Shown: positions 20,355 to 29,510, numbered from the stretch's first letter. The stretch: 64,000 nt of DNA from Gammaproteobacteria bacterium (GCA_024229935.1 JAAERX010000094.1:1-64000); one strand, 5' to 3'. Numbers and translations: made by a program. Notes: generated by a model from the letters alone, not told the origin.

Positions 20355-21668
20355 ATGACCAAACCCCATGCACTGGTTGTAGATGATGAACCCGACATTT
20401 GTGAATTACTGGCAATTACACTCGAACGTATGGGTATTCAAGCCGATACCTGCGGTGATGTCACATGTGCCAAGGACCGCCTGTCCAGCCATAACTATCA
20501 ACTATGCCTGACTGATATGGAACTACCAGATGGTGACGGGCTGGAACTGGTTGAATGGATGCAAAATCAGGGACTGACTATACCTGTCGCCATTATCACC
20601 GCCCACGGCAATATTGAAACAGCTGTTCGGGCACTAAAACTAGGCGCTTTTGATTTTATTTCCAAACCAGTAAATCTGCAGGACCTGCGCAAACTTGTGG
20701 ATAGCGCAATGCGGCTCAGTACTACAGATGCAGGTGAAACTAAGTTACTCGGTAAATCAGATGCAATTAATAATGTATGCAAAATGATTGCCAAAGTTGC
20801 CCGTAGCCAAGCCCCCGTGCATATCACCGGTGAATCAGGAACGGGTAAAGAACTTGTAGCACAGATGATCCATGAACAAAGCTCACGGCAAAATAAGCCC
20901 TTTACCCCGGTTAACTGCGGTGCAATACCCTCAGAACTAATGGAAAGTGAGCTTTTCGGTCATAAAAAAGGCTCATTCACAGGTGCAGTAAGTGATAAAT
21001 CCGGCCTGTTTCAATCAGCTGAGGGCGGCACACTGTTTCTGGATGAAATTGCCGATCTGCCCTTATCTATGCAGGTAAAGCTACTAAGGGTAATTCAGGA
21101 AAAAACTGTACGTCCTATAGGCCAGGCAGAAGAAGTCTCGATTGATGTACGTATTCTAAGCGCTACCCACAAGAATCTTGATCAGCTGGTAAAAACAGGA
21201 CAATTCCGTGAAGACCTCTATTACCGGATTAATGTCATTGAGCTCAATGTCCCTCCTTTACGTGAACGGGGCAATGATATATTCCTGCTAAGTGAGCATA
21301 TTCTTGCCCGGCTGGCAGCAGACATGCAAATACCACCACCTACTTTGGGGGCTGAGGCACAAAGCAAACTGATGGGATACCACTTCCCCGGCAATGTCCG
21401 TGAACTGGAAAACACCCTGGAACGAGCCATCACACTCAGTGAAGATAACACCATCAAGGTCACAGATATTCTCCTCAAAGGCGGGTCCAAGGAGGTAAAG
21501 GACCCTGCTGAAACTACAGATTTAGGTAAAGCACTCGATGATGTTGAACGGACAGCCATTATGAACGCACTGGAAGAAACCCGCTTCAACAAAACTGCAG
21601 CCGCCAAGAAGCTGGGGCTTAGCTTGCGGGCATTACGCTATCGCATTCAGAAACTGAATATAGACTAG
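20355..21668 (+). CDS. pilR: Sigma-54-dependent response regulator PilR
   Basis: Partner of PilS and NtrC-family activator of sigma-54 promoters. 437 residues: receiver domain with phospho-acceptor Asp54 (CLTDMELPDG) and Lys104; AAA+ domain with Walker A GESGTGKE at 159-166 and the sigma-54 contact loop GSFTGA at 206-211 (Ser for the more common Ala, as I recall also for PilR of Pseudomonas); C-terminal Fis-type helix-turn-helix (FNKTAAAKKLGLSLRALRYR). The ATG at 20355 gives the MTKPHALVVDDEPD start; nine codons more are open but overlap pilS. Its expected target lies immediately downstream. Confidence 0.95.
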   Translation: MTKPHALVVDDEPDICELLAITLERMGIQADTCGDVTCAKDRLSSHNYQLCLTDMELPDGDGLELVEWMQNQGLTIPVAIITAHGNIETAVRALKLGAFDFISKPVNLQDLRKLVDSAMRLSTTDAGETKLLGKSDAINNVCKMIAKVARSQAPVHITGESGTGKELVAQMIHEQSSRQNKPFTPVNCGAIPSELMESELFGHKKGSFTGAVSDKSGLFQSAEGGTLFLDEIADLPLSMQVKLLRVIQEKTVRPIGQAEEVSIDVRILSATHKNLDQLVKTGQFREDLYYRINVIELNVPPLRERGNDIFLLSEHILARLAADMQIPPPTLGAEAQSKLMGYHFPGNVRELENTLERAITLSEDNTIKVTDILLKGGSKEVKDPAETTDLGKALDDVERTAIMNALEETRFNKTAAAKKLGLSLRALRYRIQKLNID

Positions 21669-21748
21669 CAGCTCCCTTTTTTGCCCCACCCTTAAAACAT
21701 CACCAGAACACGGGGGGTTATAAGTAAAACCAAGCTCCAACCAGAAAA

Positions 21749-21773
21749 TGACAAAAATTGTCACTCTCTGACA
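21749..21773 (+). promoter_or_regulatory. Putative PilR binding sites upstream of pilA
   Basis: A perfect inverted repeat TGACA-N5-TGTCA at 21749-21763 is followed by a further TGACA at 21769-21773. TGTC repeats are the described PilR recognition element at Pseudomonas pilA. They lie about 120-145 bases before the -24 element, a normal distance for a sigma-54 enhancer. The assignment is by motif and position only. Confidence 0.5.
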
Positions 21774-21892
21774 CAGCAGGGCTTATCAACACCCATAAAA
21801 ACCAGAGCATCCACTCTGTTGAAATATAAGCATTACCCAAATAATATTTTTTTACCTTTCGTAAACAGTGACTTATAAATTTTTAGTAAAAA

Positions 21893-21910
21893 CTGGCATG
21901 GCATTTGCAT
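21893..21910 (+). promoter_or_regulatory. Sigma-54 promoter of pilA
   Basis: CTGGCATGGCATTTGCAT has the invariant GG (21895-21896) and GC (21907-21908) exactly ten bases apart, matching TGGCAC-N5-TTGCA. Transcription would begin near 21920, giving a leader of about 65 bases before the pilin start. The adjacent pilSR genes make the assignment strong. The stretch 21669-21984 holds no gene other than these control sites. Confidence 0.85.
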
Positions 21911-21984
21911 TATACTACGCAGATTCAACAAAAGACCCACAAGTAGGAAAAATATCTAATTTGAGTACATCAGGAGAGAAACAA

Positions 21985-22476
21985 ATGAAGACACTTCAAA
22001 AAGGTTTTACACTCATCGAGCTAATGATTGTTGTTGCCATCATCGGCATTCTGGCTGCCATCGCTATTCCGGCTTATCAGGATTACACCATCCGCGCTCA
22101 GGTTTCTGAAGGTTTAACACTTGCTGCTGCTGCTAAAGCTGCTGTTGCCGAAAGTTACCTTAGCACGGGCGCTGCACCTTCTAACCGCGCGCAAGCTGGC
22201 ATGTCAAACAATGCTACTGATACTTATGGCAAATATGTAAGTGGTATTGAGGTAGCTGACGGCGTTATCAGCATCACTTATGGTGGTGATGATGTAAATG
22301 CAGCTATTGCCAACAACACTGTTGATCTGATTGCCTGGACAACAGAAGATGACAGCATTACCTGGCAGTGTGGTTATGCAAATGACCCTACTGGCACTGG
22401 TGCAGCAGCTATGGACTCAAGCACTAATTCAACAGATCTTGAGGCTCGTTACCTGCCTGCCGCTTGTCGTCCTTAA
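21985..22476 (+). CDS. pilA: Type IV major pilin PilA
   Basis: Structural subunit of the type IV pilus. The start is the ATG at 21985 with an AGGAG ribosome site; the frame is open further upstream but through the sigma-54 promoter. The short leader MKTLQKG ends at Gly7, followed by [27 protein letters not shown] with Phe1 and Glu5 of the mature protein. The mature pilin is about 156 residues. Cysteines in WQCGY and near the end (PAACRP) would close the usual C-terminal disulfide loop. A strong terminator follows, so it is probably transcribed alone at high level from the PilR/sigma-54 promoter. Confidence 0.96.
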   Translation: MKTLQKGFTLIELMIVVAIIGILAAIAIPAYQDYTIRAQVSEGLTLAAAAKAAVAESYLSTGAAPSNRAQAGMSNNATDTYGKYVSGIEVADGVISITYGGDDVNAAIANNTVDLIAWTTEDDSITWQCGYANDPTGTGAAAMDSSTNSTDLEARYLPAACRP

Positions 22477-22535
22477 GAGACATAGTGAGCTTCTTAGCTG
22501 ATTTAAGTTAGCTGCGAAGCATAGAGTTACGAACA

Positions 22536-22565
22536 GGGGGGGGCTTAAAGCCCCCCCCTTTTTTT
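22536..22565 (+). terminator. Rho-independent terminator after pilA
   Basis: Eight G plus CT pair with AG plus eight C around a three-base TAA loop, giving a 10-bp GC-rich stem followed by seven T. It separates pilA from the second pilin gene. Confidence 0.93.
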
Positions 22566-22645
22566 AACCCCATTTTGGGCCAAGATTTATGCAGAACATT
22601 TGAATCACCTGGATTGTGAAGGGTTTCAGATAAAGCTAAGCTACT

Positions 22646-22663
22646 CCTTAACCTTCGGTAAGG
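22646..22663 (+). promoter_or_regulatory. Hairpin over the ribosome site of the second pilin gene
   Basis: CCTTA pairs with TAAGG around ACCTTCGG, which contains a UUCG-type tetraloop. The TAAGG arm is the likely ribosome site of the gene starting at 22668, so folding would mask it. By-eye prediction. Confidence 0.35.
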
Positions 22664-22667
22664 TGAA

Positions 22668-23189
22668 ATGACCAGAAACCATCAACAATATAAAGGCTTT
22701 ACCCTGATCGAACTGATGACTGTGGTGGTTATCATAGGCGTTCTGGCCACAGTGACTATCAGCGCCTACCAGACATATAGCATTCGTAACCAAATCACTG
22801 AAGGCATAAACCTGTCAGCGAACGCCAAAACACAGATTTTGAATTATTTTCTATCTAACAAAGAGGCCCCCGCTGACCGAAGCAAAACTGGCCTGACTCC
22901 TAATGCAACAGATACCTTTAGTAATTTTGTCACGGGCATTGAAATTGAAAACGGCCGAATTGATATAACCTTTGGCAATAAAGCCAACGCCATCATAAGC
23001 AATACGGTATTATCACTCACCCCCTATGAGGCCAGTAACTCATTGATCTGGCGCTGTGGCCATCAGGAAGCACCCCAGAGCCCTAGTGGTGGTAATCTTG
23101 AGCCCTTGGGTACCTTAGGTGGAGGCAATACTGCCACCTACGCTGCAAGTACAGTTGCTTCACGGTATGTACCTGCCTTCTGTCGCTAA
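22668..23189 (+). CDS. Second PilA-like type IV pilin
   Basis: A class III-signal pilin of 173 residues with leader MTRNHQQYKG and mature start FTLIELMTVVVIIGVLA (Glu5 present). It is clearly paralogous to pilA next door: both share the NATDT block, a similar GIE-xx-G-xI-xIT(Y/F)G strand pattern, W(Q/R)CG and a final Cys before the end. It has lost the alanine-rich AAIAIPAY helix (here TVTISAYQTY). The gene lies beyond the pilA terminator and has no sigma-54 element of its own that I can see. It could be an alternative major pilin or a minor pilin. Tandem pilins also occur in Xanthomonas. Confidence 0.9.
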   Translation: MTRNHQQYKGFTLIELMTVVVIIGVLATVTISAYQTYSIRNQITEGINLSANAKTQILNYFLSNKEAPADRSKTGLTPNATDTFSNFVTGIEIENGRIDITFGNKANAIISNTVLSLTPYEASNSLIWRCGHQEAPQSPSGGNLEPLGTLGGGNTATYAASTVASRYVPAFCR

Positions 23190-23370
23190 ACCAATACCCA
23201 ACTGTTTTATAAGCATTTTCCTACCACTGGCAGAAAGTGTGAAACACGCCCGAATCAAATAGGGAATAAACCCTAATATCCTGTAGATACTGTTAAACAG
23301 AGACCGGAAATATGTTGCATTTGTTGCGCCACAAAATGACTCTCACACAAGGATATGCAGGTTAGAAACT

Positions 23371-25089
23371 ATGACTGCAACAGCACACAACATTGCAATA
23401 TCAGGATTACCACGCCGATTGGTGCACGACGGCATCGTTAAAGAAGAAACGATGCTTGAAGCTTTGGTTGAATGTAAATCCAAAAAAGCAACCATTGTTG
23501 AATATTTAGTTAATCAGGAACTGGCTGACCCTCAGTCTGTTGCTGTGGCCGCATCACATGAATTTGGCGTACCTTTGTTTAACCTTGATGCACTTGAAAT
23601 GGATCTTGAGGTCATCCGTAAGGTTGATCAAAAGCTGATATCGAAACACCGGGTATTACCTCTTATGTTACGCGGCAAGCGTCTGTTTCTTGCTGTATCT
23701 GACCCAACCAATCTGCAGGCCATTGATGAAATAAAATTTCAATCTGGGTTTAGTATTGACCCGGTAGTTGTCGAACAAGGCAAATTACAGGAATACATCA
23801 CCCATGCTCTGGAGGCCGTAGACACCTCCATGTCAGGCATAGGAGAGGATGATTTCGACCTTGAGAGCCTGGAAATAAGTGGTGGTGATGAAGAAATTGA
23901 TGAGTTAGACAGTGAAACTATTGATGATGCACCGGTTGTGCGTTTCGTCAATAAAGTATTGTTGGATGCCATTAAGAAAGGCTGTTCAGATGTTCACTTT
24001 GAACCCTATGAAAAAACCTATCGTGTACGCACTCGTTTGGACGGCATACTAAAAAATGTGGCCACACCACCCATAGTACTGGCACCAAAGGTTTGTGCCC
24101 GCCTTAAGGTTATGGCCCGGCTTGATATTGCAGAACGCAGATTACCGCAGGATGGCCGCATCAAGATGAAGCTCTCTAAAACAAGAGCTATCGATTTTCG
24201 TGTAAATACCTGCCCCACTCTTTATGGTGAAAAAATTGTCCTGCGTATTCTTGATCCAAGCACTTCAAAACTAGGTATTGATGCTCTGGGATATGAGCCT
24301 GAACAGAAAAGACTCTACATGGAGGCTCTTGAGTGCCCACATGGAATGATCCTGGTAACGGGACCAACAGGTAGTGGTAAAACTGTATCACTTTATACAG
24401 GCCTAAATATTCTTAATACTGAGACACGTAATATCTCCACTGCAGAAGACCCTGCTGAAATCAACCTACCCGGTGTCAACCAGGTAAACGTCAATAATAA
24501 GGTTGGACTCACTTTCGCAAGCGCCCTGAAGGCTTTTCTGCGACAAGATCCAGACATTATAATGGTGGGTGAGATTCGTGACATTGAAACTGCTGAGATA
24601 GGCATCAAAGCAGCCCAGACTGGCCATCTAGTCTTATCTACCTTACATACCAATGATGCACCAACAACCCTTACAAGACTCGTAGATATGGGTGTGAAGC
24701 CATACGCAATAGCGACATCAGTACGACTTATTATTGCCCAGCGACTGGCCAGAAAACTTTGTGATAACTGCAAAGAGATACTGGATATTCCAGCAGAAGC
24801 CCTCCTTGCAGAGGGGTATAACCAGCAGGAAATTGATGATGGACTGAGCATTTATGGTGCTGTTGGCTGCAAGTCCTGTGAATCAGGCTACAAAGGCCGC
24901 GCAGGCATTTTTCAGGTTATGAAGGTCTCTGAAGCAACCTCCCGGATCATTATGGCTGGAGGGAATGCAACAGATATCGCAGAACAAGCCGCAAAAGAAG
25001 GCGTGTGGGACCTGCGTAAATCCGCATTGGAAAAAGTTAAAGCCGGTATTACCAGCCTGGATGAGGCAAACCGGGTTACAGTTGAATAA
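23371..25089 (+). CDS. pilB: Type IV pilus extension ATPase PilB
   Basis: Cytoplasmic hexameric ATPase that powers pilus assembly. 572 residues: N-terminal GSPII_E/MshEN-type region (about residues 10-150) whose first repeat lacks the consensus Arg-Leu-Gly start (here SGLPRRLV); then the secretion ATPase core with Walker A GPTGSGKT at 331-338, the Asp box, Walker B region (DPDIIMVGEIRD) and His box (TGHLVLSTLHTND); and a four-cysteine zinc site (LCDNC and GCKSC) near the end. It begins the pilB-pilC-pilD run, 181 bases after the second pilin. Confidence 0.96.
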   Translation: MTATAHNIAISGLPRRLVHDGIVKEETMLEALVECKSKKATIVEYLVNQELADPQSVAVAASHEFGVPLFNLDALEMDLEVIRKVDQKLISKHRVLPLMLRGKRLFLAVSDPTNLQAIDEIKFQSGFSIDPVVVEQGKLQEYITHALEAVDTSMSGIGEDDFDLESLEISGGDEEIDELDSETIDDAPVVRFVNKVLLDAIKKGCSDVHFEPYEKTYRVRTRLDGILKNVATPPIVLAPKVCARLKVMARLDIAERRLPQDGRIKMKLSKTRAIDFRVNTCPTLYGEKIVLRILDPSTSKLGIDALGYEPEQKRLYMEALECPHGMILVTGPTGSGKTVSLYTGLNILNTETRNISTAEDPAEINLPGVNQVNVNNKVGLTFASALKAFLRQDPDIIMVGEIRDIETAEIGIKAAQTGHLVLSTLHTNDAPTTLTRLVDMGVKPYAIATSVRLIIAQRLARKLCDNCKEILDIPAEALLAEGYNQQEIDDGLSIYGAVGCKSCESGYKGRAGIFQVMKVSEATSRIIMAGGNATDIAEQAAKEGVWDLRKSALEKVKAGITSLDEANRVTVE

Positions 25090-25174
25090 TATAGACACTG
25101 AAACAAAGGAACCCGTAACTATGTACATACGGCAATTTACGGGAAAGCTTTAGCGAAACTATAGGCAGATAATC

Positions 25175-26392
25175 ATGGTGCAGAGTATCGCCATTACAAA
25201 TAGCCCCTTCAATTGGGAAGGAACAGACAGCAGCGGCAAGAAAGTCAAAGGCAAATCCATGGCCTCCAGTGAAGCTGCGGTAAGGGCTGAACTACGCCGT
25301 CGTGGAGTGATTGCCTCCAAGATACGAAAACAAAACAAACTTTTTCAAAAAATGGGCAAGGTCAGGCCTGGAGATATTGCTATATTCAGTCGGCAACTGG
25401 CCACTATGCTTACTGCCGGTATCCCACTCGTGCAGTGCTTCGACATTATTGGTAAAGGCCATGACAACCCGGCCATGCAAAAATTGATAATGGCCGTTAA
25501 AGCTGATGTCGAGGGCGGTACAAATCTGGCAGATGCTCTAGCACGTCATCCTCTTTATTTTGATGAGCTTTTTGTAAACCTGGTTTCCGCAGGTGAACAA
25601 GCAGGTGCACTGGAAGGTTTGCTAGACAAAATTGCTACCTATAAAGAAAAAACAGAGGCTATTAAGAAAAAAGTAAAGAAAGCACTGTTTTATCCAGCTG
25701 CCATTATGGTTGTTGCCTTGCTTGTGACTACAATCCTGCTCATCTTTGTTATTCCTGAGTTTGAGAACCTATTCCAGGGCTTTGGTGCCGACCTCCCTTC
25801 ATTTACTCGTTCAGTCATTAACCTGTCAGTATTTGTCCGTTCAGATGGCTGGTGGGTAGCCATACTGATATTTGGCAGTGTCTCCGGCTACCTTTATATG
25901 CTTAAGCGCTCCAAGAAAATACGTATCATTCAGGACAAAATTACGCTAAAAATACCGGTTATTGGGCCTATTATGGAGAAATCCTGTATAGCCCGTTTTG
26001 CACGTACACTGTCCACCATGTTTTCTGCTGGTGTACCACTCGTGGAAGGACTGGATTCAGTCGCTGGAGCCTGCGGCAATATTGTTTATGAAATTGCCGT
26101 TATGGAAATTAAGGATGAGGTGGCCACAGGCTCACGACTGCAGATGTGTATGGAAAATACCGGCCTTTTCCCCAACATGGTCATTCAGATGATTGCCGTG
26201 GGTGAAGAATCAGGCTCTCTTGATGAGATGTCTGCAAAAGTAGCCGATTTCTATGAGGATGACGTTGATAATGCTGTTGATAGTCTCAGCAGCCTGCTTG
26301 AGCCAATGATTATGACTATCCTTGGTGTACTTGTTGGTGGCCTGGTTGTTGCTATGTATCTGCCAATCTTTAAGATGGGTGCTGTTATTTAA
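25175..26392 (+). CDS. pilC: Type IV pilus inner-membrane platform protein PilC
   Basis: Polytopic inner-membrane platform that links PilB to the growing pilus. 405 residues with two T2SSF domains (about residues 70-195 and 270-395), each with the LxxMLxAGxPL pattern (LATMLTAGIPLVQ and LSTMFSAGVPLVEG) and GEQAGALE / GEESGSLDEM. Membrane segments lie near 170-190, 220-240 and 375-395. It sits 85 bases after pilB and 57 before pilD. Confidence 0.96.
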   Translation: MVQSIAITNSPFNWEGTDSSGKKVKGKSMASSEAAVRAELRRRGVIASKIRKQNKLFQKMGKVRPGDIAIFSRQLATMLTAGIPLVQCFDIIGKGHDNPAMQKLIMAVKADVEGGTNLADALARHPLYFDELFVNLVSAGEQAGALEGLLDKIATYKEKTEAIKKKVKKALFYPAAIMVVALLVTTILLIFVIPEFENLFQGFGADLPSFTRSVINLSVFVRSDGWWVAILIFGSVSGYLYMLKRSKKIRIIQDKITLKIPVIGPIMEKSCIARFARTLSTMFSAGVPLVEGLDSVAGACGNIVYEIAVMEIKDEVATGSRLQMCMENTGLFPNMVIQMIAVGEESGSLDEMSAKVADFYEDDVDNAVDSLSSLLEPMIMTILGVLVGGLVVAMYLPIFKMGAVI

Positions 26393-26449
26393 CAAGCCAC
26401 TGGTTCATTTTTTCACTACCCTTTAAACCACTGTACCGGGAATTAATAA

Positions 26450-27322
26450 ATGGTAGACATCGCCGCAATTAGCGGAGGCGTTGTACTGGGATTGCTGTTT
26501 GGCAGTTTTCTCAATGTTGTTATTTATCGTTTACCCATCATGCTGGAGCGTGAATGGCAGCTGCAGGCTAATGAATTACTAAACGGTCAGGCTGGAGCAA
26601 GTTCTGAACCACAGGCCCCCTTTAATTTACTAACACCCCGCTCTCGCTGTTCCTCGTGTGGCACTCAGGTTGCTTCCTGGCAGAATATCCCGATTATCAG
26701 CTGGCTATTCCTGCGCGGACAGTGCGCATACTGTAAAGCATCTATATCCATACGCTACCCAATTATTGAACTACTGAGCGGCATCCTCTCCGGGATTGTA
26801 GTCTGGCAGTTCGGCACAGGACTGACTGCAGCTGTAACGCTCATATTTGTTTGGGGCCTGATTGTGCTCACAATGATCGACATTGATCATCAGCTATTAC
26901 CAGATAACATTACCTACCCATTACTCTGGCTGGGGCTGAGCTTTAGTCTGCTGCATGACCCTGCTGCCAATCTGCCTTTCCCAGATAGCCAAACCGCCAT
27001 AATAGGGGCTATAGCAGGCTATCTAAGTCTGTGGAGTGTGTACTGGTTATTCAAGCTGGCAACCGGCAAAGAAGGTATGGGTTATGGTGATTTTAAATTA
27101 CTGGCCGTACTGGGAGCCTGGCTTGGCTGGAAAATGCTGCCATTAATTATTTTACTGTCCGCCGTTGTGGGTGCCATAGTTGGCATTATGATGATCATAC
27201 TCCTTGACCGTGACCATCAAATCCCAATTCCCTTTGGCCCCTACCTTGCGGGCGCTGGCCTAATAGCCCTCCTGTGGGGCGACTCTATTATTAATGCCTA
27301 TCTGAATTACTCTGGACTTTAG
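26450..27322 (+). CDS. pilD: Prepilin peptidase / N-methyltransferase PilD
   Basis: Cleaves prepilins after the leader Gly and methylates the new N-terminus. 290 residues, about eight membrane segments. The cytosolic loop carries the four zinc cysteines Cys67, Cys70, Cys92 and Cys95. Catalytic aspartates of the GxGD-type protease are in TMIDIDH (144/146) and GMGYGDFK (214). The methyltransferase-associated GSFLNVVIYRLP segment is present. It should process both pilins encoded here. Confidence 0.97.
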   Translation: MVDIAAISGGVVLGLLFGSFLNVVIYRLPIMLEREWQLQANELLNGQAGASSEPQAPFNLLTPRSRCSSCGTQVASWQNIPIISWLFLRGQCAYCKASISIRYPIIELLSGILSGIVVWQFGTGLTAAVTLIFVWGLIVLTMIDIDHQLLPDNITYPLLWLGLSFSLLHDPAANLPFPDSQTAIIGAIAGYLSLWSVYWLFKLATGKEGMGYGDFKLLAVLGAWLGWKMLPLIILLSAVVGAIVGIMMIILLDRDHQIPIPFGPYLAGAGLIALLWGDSIINAYLNYSGL

Positions 27323-27335
27323 AGTCTTGCAGATA

Positions 27336-28763
27336 ATGCATACCAAGCCTTCCTTATCCCGGACTCATTTTCTGGCTGCAGCATTGCTGGTTACTACTGC
27401 CCTTTTTTTCCGTATATGGATTGCTCGTGATGCATTCTGGCTCGATGAAATCTGGTCATATAACCTGATTAAACTCATCAATAGCCCCTTAGAAATTCTA
27501 ACCAACCTGAAAGTAGATAATAACCACCTGCTCAATACCTGGTTTATGTACCTTATTGGCGAACAAACAAACTGGTTTATCTATCGCATTCCATCAATAA
27601 TAAGCGGTACAGCAACAGTTATCCTTATGGGCATGTCAGCAATCAGACTTGGCAATAAGCCCTGGCTTGCCATGTTGTTTGGGACAATTTCTCTCCCCTT
27701 GGTGCAATATTCAGCTGAGGCACGGGGCTATGGGCTAGCTGCTTTTTTAGGGATAGCAGCTTGGTATATCTATTACTTCAAAGCTCTGCCAGCCAATTCA
27801 TTTAGATGGGTTATGCTTTTTTGGATTGTATGTGCATTAGGCTTTACAGCACACCTCTCTTTTGTATTTGTATTTATTTCACTGGGTGTCGCTTGGGGAA
27901 TTGAACTCTTTTATGAAAGGAAAATAGCTCAGCAATTAATAGTCCGGAGACTCGTTATATTTATTCCCCCCGGAATTTTTCTCGCCTGGCTCTATATCAT
28001 ATTTTACAGCCAGTTAAGTGTAGGGGGAGGACAAAAAAATGTATTGCTCTCAAGCAGCCTGCTACAACTAGGACAAAGCCTGTTGGGAGCCCCCATAAAC
28101 ACACTTAGCTCCCTAATAGCCTGTGGCATTACTGTAGTGCTATCTGTTATAGGCTTAACCCAACTGAAAAAGCATCAACAATACTTTTTTACAGCTGTAT
28201 TATTACTAGTTCCGTGTCTGCTTCTAACGGCATTTAAGCCTGAGTTTTTTTATCCCCGCTATATACTTACCTGTGTGCCCTTTGCTTATTTATTAATGGC
28301 CCAGGCACTTGAGTCCGGGCTATACAAAACTGGCGCCATCAAACTTATTACAGTCATTTTATTATTTTTCATTCTGACCGGCAGCAGCCTACAGCTATAC
28401 GATTTGGCCAAATGGGGGAAAGGAAATTACCCTAAGGCCATAGAAGAGATGTATCTGAGCGCAGGAAATAAATCCTTCACAGTAGGCAGTGATTTTGACT
28501 TTCGCCATAAAGCTCTCATTGATTTCTACACGCAGTATCGATCAGATGCTAAATTGCTGATGTACGTTGAAAATGCACATACAGCTACACCACCAACAGA
28601 ATTTTTTATCACGCATGACAGGCACGCTACACCCAGCACAAAACAATATCTTCGTCTCAAAAATAATGGTACTTATGAGATTGTTGGAATCTACCCCTAT
28701 TCTGGTTTATCTGGGTGGAACTGGTATATTTATAAGCGAACTCAAAAAAACCTACCCAAATAA
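27336..28763 (+). CDS. Polytopic membrane glycosyltransferase, GT-C / ArnT-PMT-like
   Basis: A 475-residue integral membrane protein with roughly ten hydrophobic segments. Its first periplasmic loop carries the acidic pair in WLDEIWS (Asp37, Glu38), the catalytic signature of GT-C enzymes such as ArnT and protein mannosyltransferases that use polyprenyl-phosphate sugars. The C-terminal third is a smaller soluble region. It is inserted between pilD and coaE, genes usually adjacent, and its DNA looks AT-richer than its neighbours. The ATG at 27336 is chosen over a TTG at 27327. Pilin or envelope glycosylation is a possible job but is inferred from location only. Confidence 0.75.
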   Translation: MHTKPSLSRTHFLAAALLVTTALFFRIWIARDAFWLDEIWSYNLIKLINSPLEILTNLKVDNNHLLNTWFMYLIGEQTNWFIYRIPSIISGTATVILMGMSAIRLGNKPWLAMLFGTISLPLVQYSAEARGYGLAAFLGIAAWYIYYFKALPANSFRWVMLFWIVCALGFTAHLSFVFVFISLGVAWGIELFYERKIAQQLIVRRLVIFIPPGIFLAWLYIIFYSQLSVGGGQKNVLLSSSLLQLGQSLLGAPINTLSSLIACGITVVLSVIGLTQLKKHQQYFFTAVLLLVPCLLLTAFKPEFFYPRYILTCVPFAYLLMAQALESGLYKTGAIKLITVILLFFILTGSSLQLYDLAKWGKGNYPKAIEEMYLSAGNKSFTVGSDFDFRHKALIDFYTQYRSDAKLLMYVENAHTATPPTEFFITHDRHATPSTKQYLRLKNNGTYEIVGIYPYSGLSGWNWYIYKRTQKNLPK

Positions 28764-28786
28764 TAGAAAATGTATGTAGTGTCTTG

Positions 28787-29425
28787 ATGACTGACAAGCA
28801 AACTCAGGTATTGCACATTGGGCTAACCGGCGGGATAGCTAGCGGAAAATCAGCAGTTGCCAACCTATTTTCCTCACTGGGCGCCACTGTCATTGATACC
28901 GATATTATTGCCCGTGAAGTTGTCACGCCCGGACAACCTGGGCTGGCAAAAATTGTTGCCGCCTTTGGTACAGGTATACTTCAGGCAGATAAAAAGCTCG
29001 ATCGAGCTAAACTCCGTAAGCTGGTATTTTCTAACCCAGCATACAAAGAACAGCTTGATACTATTCTGCATCCCCTGATACGAGCCGAAACACTGGCACA
29101 GGCCAAAAGTACAGCTGCTAACTCCTGCTATCAGATTTTTGTAGTACCTTTACTTGCAGAAACCAATTTCACCAGCCTAGTCGATCGGGTACTGGTCATT
29201 GATTGCCCCATTGAAATACAGCGTGCCCGCCTTATTGCCCGCGATAAAGAGTCAATAACTACGGCAGACTCACTTATAGCGTCTCAGGCAAGCAGGGAAG
29301 ACCGACTTACTATCGCAGATGATATTATCTGCAATGACTCTGACCTGGCCGCATTAGAGCCGGCTGTACAAGCCCTGCACCAGCATTATCTGGAGCTGGC
29401 TGCAGCCAAGTCATACAGGGGCTAG
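28787..29425 (+). CDS. coaE: Dephospho-CoA kinase
   Basis: Last step of coenzyme A synthesis: phosphorylates the 3'-OH of dephospho-CoA. About 212 residues with the P-loop GGIASGKS at 15-22, the DTDIIAREV motif, and the late RxxxRD segment (RLIARDKES). A TTG one codon upstream of the ATG is also in frame. It follows the glycosyltransferase by about 20 bases and precedes zapD, as usual for the pil-coaE-zapD arrangement. Confidence 0.95.
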   Translation: MTDKQTQVLHIGLTGGIASGKSAVANLFSSLGATVIDTDIIAREVVTPGQPGLAKIVAAFGTGILQADKKLDRAKLRKLVFSNPAYKEQLDTILHPLIRAETLAQAKSTAANSCYQIFVVPLLAETNFTSLVDRVLVIDCPIEIQRARLIARDKESITTADSLIASQASREDRLTIADDIICNDSDLAALEPAVQALHQHYLELAAAKSYRG

Positions 29426-29510
29426 AGCACTAGTTTGCGGTCACTGTCAGTCTGAAGCAAAATAACCGGCAATAAGCCACCCCCTTCAGGGTCAAACGGA
29501 TAAGTACTTT

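Noticed and set aside
21868-21984. N-terminal extension of PilA by 39 codons
   Set aside because: It runs through the sigma-54 promoter; the prepilin leader and ribosome site place the start at 21985.
23189-23371. Possible sigma-54 element before pilB (TGGCAGAAAG)
   Set aside because: GG is not followed by GC at ten bases; no valid -12 element.
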